Shown here: positions 56,805 through 64,000 of the stretch, piece by piece
Numbering within the stretch: position 1 is the first letter of the stretch
How the letters are laid out: each line of letters starts with the position of its first letter
Assembly: GCA_030686995.1 (NCBI GenBank)
Contig: CM060697.1
Coordinates: 101,836,772-101,900,771 of the forward strand
Origin: Artemisia argyi
Lineage: Eukaryota; Streptophyta; Magnoliopsida; Asterales; Asteraceae
DNA length: 64,000 nt
Reading direction: 5' to 3'
Notes under the pieces: model-generated
The model's input: the letters and a program-made list of their open reading frames with translations, nothing else
Databases searched by the model: none
What the model was told of the DNA's origin: nothing
Translations under genes and position numbers: made by a program

Positions 56805-56852
<48 letters not shown>

Positions 56853-57808
56853 TTCGATCTGTAATATGCAGGTTACAGTGATTTGTGTCGACAATTCTAC
56901 TTTGGTGACCAGCATCTACGGAGGCGGCGGTGTGTATAAAGCTCAAGCTAAAGCTATTGCATTATATTGTAAAGAAAAATTCAAAGTATGTTGTCCTAAC
57001 TTTATGCATGCATGCATAATAAGATTGTTTATATTCATTCATTCATTCATTAATATTGTTTTGCAGGCTCATCCAGATAATGAGGTGGGCTTACTGGCAA
57101 TGGGTGAGATACAAGGTACAGGTTTTGTTGGACCTACTCGTGATCTTCGCAGGATCTGTTCTAAATTGAAAGGTAGGTATTTTCCGCTACTCTTTGTTTG
57201 TATGAAATTACATCATTATTTGATCATTAATTTTTATCCTGTTTTGTTGTTGTTATTCAGGTTTATTATACCTTGGTCAGATGTGTATACCTATCGGCCA
57301 GACTTTGTGTTTTTTTTTGAATAGCAAGCTTCCAAAAAGAAGGCTTCTTGTGTTTTCTGGAGGGTATGTTTAATTATGCTCTATATATACCAGATTGTTC
57401 AATTTTAATTACTATATATGTTAATTTGCTCTCTATGTCTGTGTGTTTCAGTCGACTAAGCATGGGTTCTGACGAATTAGAAGACTTTGCAGCGCGATTT
57501 AAAGCGTACAACGTGGCTGTTGATGTTGTCAACTTTGGTGTACAGTGTTGTCCAACAGCAAAAAAGCAATTGCTTGAAGCATTTGTTGCTGCTGCGGATA
57601 ATAATGGCAACAGTCACTATCTTTATGCTCCATCTGGATCAAGAACCTCTCTCGGTCAACAAATATTAAGGTTTACAAATTACAACTCATCTCTATATAT
57701 TCCATGCTACTCCCCTTTGTTTTTTGTTTCTATAACACTTATCATATGTTGTTGTATACTATCAGCTCTCCATTAGCACCTGGGGGTCTTCCAATGCAAG
57801 AGGAGTGA
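56722..57808 (+). CDS. RPN10-like von Willebrand A protein lacking ubiquitin-interacting motifs, six exons
   Basis: Exons 56722-56733, 56872-56985, 57067-57172, 57261-57363, 57452-57670 and 57766-57808 all have GT-AG borders and stay in one frame: 198 codons plus TGA. The start MDSEVTVICVDNS and the blocks AQAKAIALYCKEKF, NEVGLLAMGE, PTRDLRRICSKLKG, RRLLVFSGG and VAVDVVNFG follow the vWA domain of RPN10, the 26S proteasome subunit (PSMD4 in animals) that helps join lid and base and binds ubiquitin. Normal plant RPN10 is near 390 residues with UIM helices; here the protein ends right after the vWA domain at APGGLPMQEE. Intron 1 holds a ~45-bp poly-A run. With all frames and splice sites intact it may be a functional diverged paralogue, though a young pseudogene cannot be excluded. 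Confidence 0.78.
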
Positions 57809-58359
57809 GAAGCGTAGAAGAAAAAGGCTGTTGCGTTGATTAAAATGTTGAGCCACAGGGAATGAAGAAGATCATCAGTTAGTTAAACCCAAAGATCTAA
57901 AAATGACTCAGCATGGCTCCCAAAACAAGGCCGTCGCATACCTCCATGAAAATGTTGAGCCACAGGGAATGAACTAAAAACCAAAAAAAAGGGACACGGA
58001 ACAAGAACTAAAAACCAGAGTGTTGTAACTTGTTCCATGAGCGAAAGAATCAAGTTGCTGTTGTTCTGATTCTGATTTGTATAATTGTATTGTTAATGTT
58101 CACCCATAAACATTTGAATCTTTGTGCGCTGAACATATGTAATCATTTCGCATCTAAATCACGTTCATAGGTATGCAGTGTTACTTGTTTGTGTGCTGCA
58201 ACCTCTCTCCCAATCTTGCAGCAATGTGAGATTTCTCCAATAGTCTCAATGTGTGGAAACTATTATGCATCAAAATCTGATATCGTGATTAAGGTTAATG
58301 ATTCTTGAATATGGTAGAAACCTCTGCATATATAATTCTCTGCACGTGTGCTTATTTGT
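57809..58359. other. 3' flank of the RPN10-like gene
   Basis: Probable 3' UTR. The word AAAATGTTGAGCCACAGGGA occurs twice (about 57843 and 57951). No further gene. Confidence 0.45.
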
Positions 58360-58483
58360 AAATTAAGGTTTCTTTGATGTTGAGACTGTTAGGTGTCCTG
58401 AATTTCGTTTATGTAGGTCGCTCGTGTGTGTACCTTCTCTGCTGGACTAGTTTATGGAATTTTGAAGCTTAAAATCATGTCTC
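58360..58483 (+). pseudogene. Duplicated exon 2 of the subunit e gene
   Basis: 58417-58482 copies exon 2 of the gene at 47312: VARVCTFSAGLVYGILKLK can be read after a TGTAG acceptor. The preceding ~60 bp match intron 1 (GGTTTCTTTGATGTTGAGA versus GGTTTCTTTGGTGTTGAGA). The donor site after the exon is changed (TTAAAATCATG). Exon 1 is not seen upstream. Confidence 0.75.
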
Positions 58484-58559
58484 TTGTTTTGATGTTTCAA
58501 AGTCTAATTCTGAATAGTTCATATTCCATGGACGGAACTATGTAAGGGCCCCCCCAAAA

Positions 58560-58612
58560 TAAATTCCCACCCCCCCCCCCCCCCCCCACAAAAAAAAAAA
58601 GAAAAAAAAGTC
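58560..58612. repeat. Poly-C and poly-A runs
   Basis: A run of ~20 C followed by A-rich sequence. The preceding GGGCCCCCCCAAAATAAATTCC suggests a decayed poly-A-tailed insertion. Confidence 0.5.
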
Positions 58613-59639
58613 CAAGTTCCGTCTATGTCTACGGGATAAAAAGTCATATCATATGACTTTTTATCCCGTAGATCTATACCAGATGAGTCTAAGGGTGTGT
58701 TTGTTTCATTTAGATGTTTTAGGTCTGAATCTGACTACCACATCTTACTAGTAAGAGGTGGGTAGAACGTCTAAATCTGAACGAAATAATGTTGTTTGTT
58801 TTTGTATAATTGTCCGAATGATTTTAAGTGCTCATTTCTGCAATTTATTTAAGTAACTTGTGTAAATATGAAATAACACTTTTTATCATAAATATAACAT
58901 AGTTAATAAACCATCAAATATATTATATTAACACGAGTCTTCATTGTGTAATTATTTCCATGTCATCAATTAGCTACGGCGTAACATCATTACTTAGTTA
59001 CACCGCAATCTTCTTGTCATAAGTAAAATGTCTTGGTTTTGTCCATGTTGAATCCAACTTTGTCCATTTGTGACTTCATACCCTATTAATAGTCCTGAAA
59101 CGAAATATGAAGGAATAAGACAATACTAATAATAATATTAAGCTAAATTGTTCAATAAAGAGGGGAAATTGATACTTAGAGAATCAGATTATGTGACGTC
59201 ATCAGGATGAGTTGAGATGATATTGATATAAATGAGATGTTAAATGGATGAGTCTAAATATTAACACATTAAACAACAACAACCACGACGAAGACACAAC
59301 AACAGTGGGGTTGGAGGGGCAAAAATCACCTTGAACCGTCTGGGATGCGGTTAAAGGTTGTTGTTTCAATTTTAGAACCAAAGCGATTAAGGCAGTGGTG
59401 GGAGAACTCAGATTAGACTGGGGAGTTGGTTCAAATAACAACCTAACAAAAACTATCAAGTAGTAAGCTTGGAAGTCTAATCGACAAGTTTGGAATAACT
59501 ATGGCGACTGCAACATAAACCGAGAGTTATGCAAGTTTGGACTTCTCAATGTTTTATGAGTTTGTTCTTGTTTTATAATGTGTTCAGAGAGCAACATAAA
59601 CTGTATACCTAAAGTGTTTCTATTTAATTAAACAACAAC

Positions 59640-59800
59640 AATAACACATTAAACAACAATAACTATATTTACACATTAAACAACTAATACTACAACAACA
59701 ACAACAACTACTACTACTGCTTATAATTTATCAGGTAGTGTCCTCTTTACCCAAAAAAAAAAAACTACTACTACTACTACTGCTACAACAACAACTCCAT
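59640..59800. repeat. (ACA)n / (ACT)n trinucleotide-rich tract
   Basis: ACAACAACA and ACTACTACT runs alternate. No gene; nearby frames are low complexity. Confidence 0.7.
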
Positions 59801-60599
59801 ACAAAGGTTATACAACTAATTTGGCGCCAAAAGTTCCCGCCACTTTATGGACACCAAAACCTTGTTAACTCAGAACCTGGTTATACAAATAATTACTGCA
59901 TATTTCATGTCATCTAACAACTCATGGAGTATTGCACCCGACTGACATGCATAATAAGGCATAATAAGGCAATCCAAAGGTATCGGGTTGATGTGATCTT
60001 CTTAGCACTATATCTCCTTTTCCACAAGAACACCTAAAACGATTATTTCGATGCATCCTAGTATGGGAAATTAAAGTGAAGATAAGAGGTTGTGAGGTTG
60101 AGGATATGAGTTTGTGAGATTTATGTAAGGATAATAGATTGTGGGTTTGTTTTTATAGTAAAAAGTTTAGCAGGAAATTTTGGAGCCAAAAGATTAGCGA
60201 AAATTTTTGATGCCAAAAGATTAGCGGAAATTTTTAGAGCCAACACAAATTGCGGGAAAGTTTGAGTGTGGAATAGTTTTGAGCCAAATGTTTAGCGAGA
60301 ATGAAAAAAGAAAAGTCAAACTTTGACTCTATTTATTTAAATCAGTTTTAATCAAATTAAATAATTTTTAAGTAGTTTTTAAATAATTTAAATTATTTGT
60401 AATTAATTAAAATTATTTTTAAACTATTTTTAATATGTTTAAATCATTTTTAAATTGTTAATTTATATTAAAGAAAATGGCAAATACGTTTTAAAAAATT
60501 TCTTAATTAAAGATAATTATATGAAATTATTTATAAATTTAATAAATTTTTGGTGAAAATTTCATTTCCCTCCTTTACATTAACTTTATCCCGCCACCC

Positions 60600-61840
60600 C
60601 TGAAAACCGGATCTTGATTTTTTTTAAGTCTTTTCATCTCATTTTGTTTCAACTCCCAACACCTTCACACACCCAAAAACTCATCTCATCTCATCTCATT
60701 TTGCAGATTAACACCACCACACACAAACCGCAAATTAACCGTCGACCATCTCCGGAGCTAACTCACACTACCGCCGACCACCACAACCACCATCATTTAG
60801 TTTAATTAAAGGTATGGTTTTATTATTTATTTTTTAATTTTGGTTTTTAAATTTGGCTGTTTGTAATTTTAATTGTGGTATATATGTGTTTGTTTATGTT
60901 TGTGTAAAATAAAAGATAAACACCGCCGCTGCTGCTGTTGACGGACCACTGCTCGCCGCCGTTGCTGCTGTTGACTAAACCACTACCGCCGCTGTCAATA
61001 AGAATATTTAAGTTGTTTTTATTTTTGTTTTGTTTTTTTAATTTGGTGTTTATATAGATGTGTGTTAATTTATAAATTGTGTTTATAATTTTAATTTTCA
61101 TAATTGTTTTTTTGTTTGTGTTTAGTTGCAGAGACCACTGCCACTGCTGCCGCCATGTCGCCACTATTGCTGTCGGCCGTGTGACCAACTCTCTTCTTCT
61201 ATTCCTCTGTTTCACAGGTGATGTATATAGATTTGTGTTAATTTAAGTATGTGCTTGTTTGTACTTGAACTGTAAGGGGGTGTTTGGTTTAACAACAGTT
61301 GATTGTTTGCTGTCAAAATAAAGTAATCAACACCAAATGAATCTGCTCTTAATATGTAAGGCAATAGTTGTGCGTCAAAGTTATACTTGTAACTGTTAGA
61401 CGTAAATAATTTCTGTTATTCAACAATTTGTGTCAAAGTGGTTATGCCTTTTACTAAAAGTTGCATTTTGTTTCATGTGATGTTAAGTTTAGGTTTTAGT
61501 AATGTGGGTTGTAAGCATGTGCTACTTGTCTTGAAGTTTGTATGATATTGATATATAGATATTGAAAAGTTAAGATTGTTAAACAATAAAGAAAAAAGGA
61601 AAACAAATCGTATGTGATTAACTTATATTGTAACAAACAACTAATTTTATAAAAGATAACAAAGATGTCTTGGTTGTGTTTTTAGATTAGTAATTATTTA
61701 CTTTCTCACAACCATTGCCGCTGTTCACTGCTGCCGTGGCGGACCCACCGCCGTTCGCTGTTACCGTCGTCGTCTGCCACCGCCAACCCACCACAGCCGA
61801 ACCACTACCGCTGTAAAGCTTGTTTGTTAAAGGTATATAC
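60600..61840. other. Islands of GC-rich CCGCCGCTG sequence in AT-rich DNA
   Basis: Three or four short islands (about 60710-60800, 60920-60995, 61125-61215 and 61715-61820) are separated by AT-rich sequence. Two have intron-like borders: TTTAGTTGCAG before 61131 and TTTCACAG near 61217. Translations are Pro/Ala/Thr/Ser-rich without a domain. They could be exons of an unknown gene or captured fragments in the surrounding element. Confidence 0.3.
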
Positions 61841-62136
61841 AGGTCTTGTTCTAATGCTATATGTTTTATATATGTTTATACAGGTCTAGACACTAGTAGT
61901 CTTGAAATAGTTTTACTAGTCTACTCGTCTTGAAATAGTTTTACTAGTCTACTGGTCTAGTTCTAATGAATATGAAACCATGGTCTTGGTATATTGTTGT
62001 ATGTTTTACTAGTCTATTGGTCTTGAAATAGTTTTGTATATGTTTTATGTTTTCTTTTTTTAATTTTTTGCTCGAGTATAATTTGTAAGTTAGGGTCTTG
62101 GAATGAAGTTTGTCATAGGAGATAAATGATGTTTGT

Positions 62137-62760
62137 TTGAGAATATCGAAAACCGTAAGTGGTATGAACTTTAAAAGAGTAAAAACTAATAGATTATTTA
62201 AACCATTGTTGTTACATTTATGTAGTGATTACACATGCAAAATTAGTTGTTGTTTGGGTATGCAAGTAGTCCCATTTGTGTCTTATTTGTGCATTCAGTT
62301 ACATAGTATGTCTAGAAGTGGTGCCTTTTGTGTTGTATTTGTACTAGTACAACGACAACTTGCAGACATGTACTTTGGTCTTGATAGCATCTTCTGGTCT
62401 ATTGTTTCATCACGCGTTTTTTTTCCATGGGCTTCGTGATAGGGTGACAGCCTGATCAATATGTGTTGGTATCCGATTGTACATCAATAAAGCAAGTTGG
62501 TCTCACAAGGTGAAACTGAAATGAGAAAGAACTTCACTAACCCAAAAGAAACTAAAGATGATGATGGTGGTGATGGTAATAGTGGGCATGATGTTGGTGA
62601 TGATGGCAGTAGCAGTTAGTTTGATGACGAGTAGTGAGTTTGGTGATGATGGTAGCATTAGTGAGTATGATCTATGGATCTTCTTTTGTAATTTGAATTC
62701 TGTAAGTATATTAAGGAAATTATTAGTATTTGTATGGATCTTCTTTTGTAACTCGTCGGT
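62137..62760 (+). other. Short open frames, nothing recognised
   Basis: A 100-residue frame (62137-62439) and a GATGGTGGTGATG-rich stretch (62555-62670) that would read as Asp/Gly/Ser-rich. Neither matches a family that I know. Confidence 0.25.
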
Positions 62761-62885
62761 TTTGAATGAATGAATGAATGAATGGAATCATTTTATATCA
62801 TTATTTGGGTGATTTACAACATTGATTTTGGTAGATTGTTTCCGGAAAAAATCTGAAATTGCAGCAATGTTGCTGCTATTTTTTT

Positions 62886-63266
62886 ACTGCACATCCACTT
62901 TTAGCCACAACCTTGTTGTCTCCAAAAGTTTCCCGCCTTTTCTAAAAATTTATTTTAATTTTTAATATTTATTTATTAAATAATTAATGATAAAAATAAA
63001 TAAATAATGGAAAATGTTTTGGCGACAAATGGTGTTGTCTCTAAATGAAAGGGCCCACTTTGGTCAAAAGTTTTTGGCTGAAAATTAGTGGGTCCCACTG
63101 TTTGACACCAAAAGTAAAAATCTGCTGTCACAAAAACTTTCTGTGACGGACTATAGGCGACAACACATTGGGCGACAACCTTCTGTCGCCAAAAGCATTA
63201 GCGACAAAAAATATCCACTTTTTGTGACAACTCTTTCTGTGGCTAAAAGTGGTTGCTGTTGTAGTG
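62886..63266. mobile_element. CACTA-like MITE or CACTA end
   Basis: The right end, reversed, reads CACTACAACAGCAACCACTT. CCACTTTTAGCCACA then recurs near the left end (62895). TTGTCGCC/GGCGACAA words are repeated between them in both orientations. This is the usual subterminal structure of CACTA elements. No 3-bp duplication was confirmed. Confidence 0.55.
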
Positions 63267-63394
63267 GAGTAAGAAGGCTAGTAAGACTTTTTTTTAAAAA
63301 ACAAACACACCCTAACTTCTTGATTATTATTTTCATGTATTGCGACTAAGCTTCATCTTCTATCCGTTTGGGCAGTTATATCCGCCTCAACCTC

Positions 63395-64000
63395 TCTTTC
63401 TCTCTCTGTTTATGCATCTCTTGAATGTTGCATGTCAAAAACCAGACTATGGTATGCTTGTTTGCCAAATATTCAAGTAAATGGTCCTCGTTTGCTGTCT
63501 TCACAATGGAAACATAGGAGACTTTTTAACTTTGGCGGTTCACTTTAGGCTCTTTGCATTTGTAGGAATGTTGCTCAAACTTTATATAAATGTTGCATTG
63601 CTGAATTGTCTTAGCATCCATGACTTAGGAAATGTTATTGATATCTGAGGTTGAGACATTGTTCTATACCTTATGAAATTCATATGATTGCATTTCTTTC
63701 CAGTTTGGTTATTTACGAATGTAATAATGTGGCTGAGATTCTAAGAACTAGAGAGGGATTGGCTTTGCATAAGTACCGTAGGATGGATTTTGGCGACCTT
63801 GTTTTAGGGCATTCTTTCTACTTATTTATTTCTCCAAATGATGTGCTGTAAATTTAGGTTTTTTAAGCTTGTAGTAATGGCGCTAGGCCGCTAGCTGCTT
63901 TGTCTTGGCATCAGTTACATAGTAAAAGTGTTTGGGATTGAACATTTTCTTACAACTTATAGGTTATTTGAACATTTTAGCATTAATTTTAGAGTATTTG
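63395..64000 (+). pseudogene. Duplicated intron 2 of the subunit e gene (continues past the window)
   Basis: Blocks match 48560-49330 in order: TTGCATGTCAAA, AAACATAGGAGAC, TTGTAGGAATGTTG, GGCTTTGCATAAGT and GGCGCTAGGCCGCTAGCTG. Identity is moderate, so the duplication is old. A copy of exon 3 may lie beyond 64000. Confidence 0.72.

Larger units (their letters stand above)
58690..63315. mobile_element. 4.6-kb TIR-bounded insertion (PIF/Harbinger-like ends)
   Basis: GGGTGTGTTTGTTT starts at 58693 and its exact inverse ends at 63312. TAA lies outside both (58690-58692 and 63313-63315). The left 140 bp share words with the MITE at 31269. The interior holds no transposase that I can recognise. 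It interrupts the duplicated subunit e intron. Two independent elements with look-alike ends remain possible. Confidence 0.5.

Overview
This window is nuclear DNA of a flowering plant, probably a eudicot. Genes have GT-AG introns, the intergenic DNA is AT-rich, and most bases belong to nested transposable elements. The retroelement and RT gene families resemble ones I associate with Asteraceae (daisy family) genomes, but that placement is an inference and nothing here proves it.

Bases 426-31184 are one old Mutator-like (MULE) DNA transposon with 11-bp target duplications, which later insertions have swollen. Its own parts are two ~115-bp inverted ends, a broken MuDR-type transposase (747-11166, plus a C-terminal exon at 11255-11743) and, convergent at the far end, a small GRF zinc-finger membrane protein gene (30449-30847). 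A 7.2-kb insertion (3413-10576) splits the transposase inside its SWIM zinc finger. An 18-kb SIRE-type copia element (12394-30372, minus strand) sits in the 3' part. That copia element contains a gag-only Ty3/gypsy element, a 2.26-kb duplication that includes its LTR, and a decayed transposon ORF.

Bases 31185-45500 are a MITE-rich stretch. A second MULE (32166-36966, 9-bp duplications) contains a non-LTR reverse transcriptase gene fused to a restriction-like endonuclease domain. The gene is bracketed by (TAA)n microsatellites and is broken by frameshifts. Downstream are tandem Tourist-like MITEs, a long palindrome, a PIF/Harbinger remnant and a CCGGGT-rich repeat.

Bases 45500-64000 hold the only likely host genes. 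One is a 54-residue three-exon protein resembling mitochondrial ATP synthase subunit e (47312-50637). The other is a six-exon RPN10-like von Willebrand A protein that lacks the C-terminal ubiquitin-binding part (56722-57808). Between them lie a decayed gypsy gag, a 1.2-kb TRIM-like element and several GC-rich repeats. After the RPN10-like gene is a partial copy of the subunit e gene (58360-58483 and 63395-64000), interrupted by a 4.6-kb TIR-bounded insertion.

The most unusual object is the RT plus restriction-like endonuclease element inside TAA repeats at 33268-36783. Next are the GRF gene as a possible second MULE gene, the TGACGSCGTCA arrays in the gypsy LTR promoter, and the vWA-only RPN10 paralogue.
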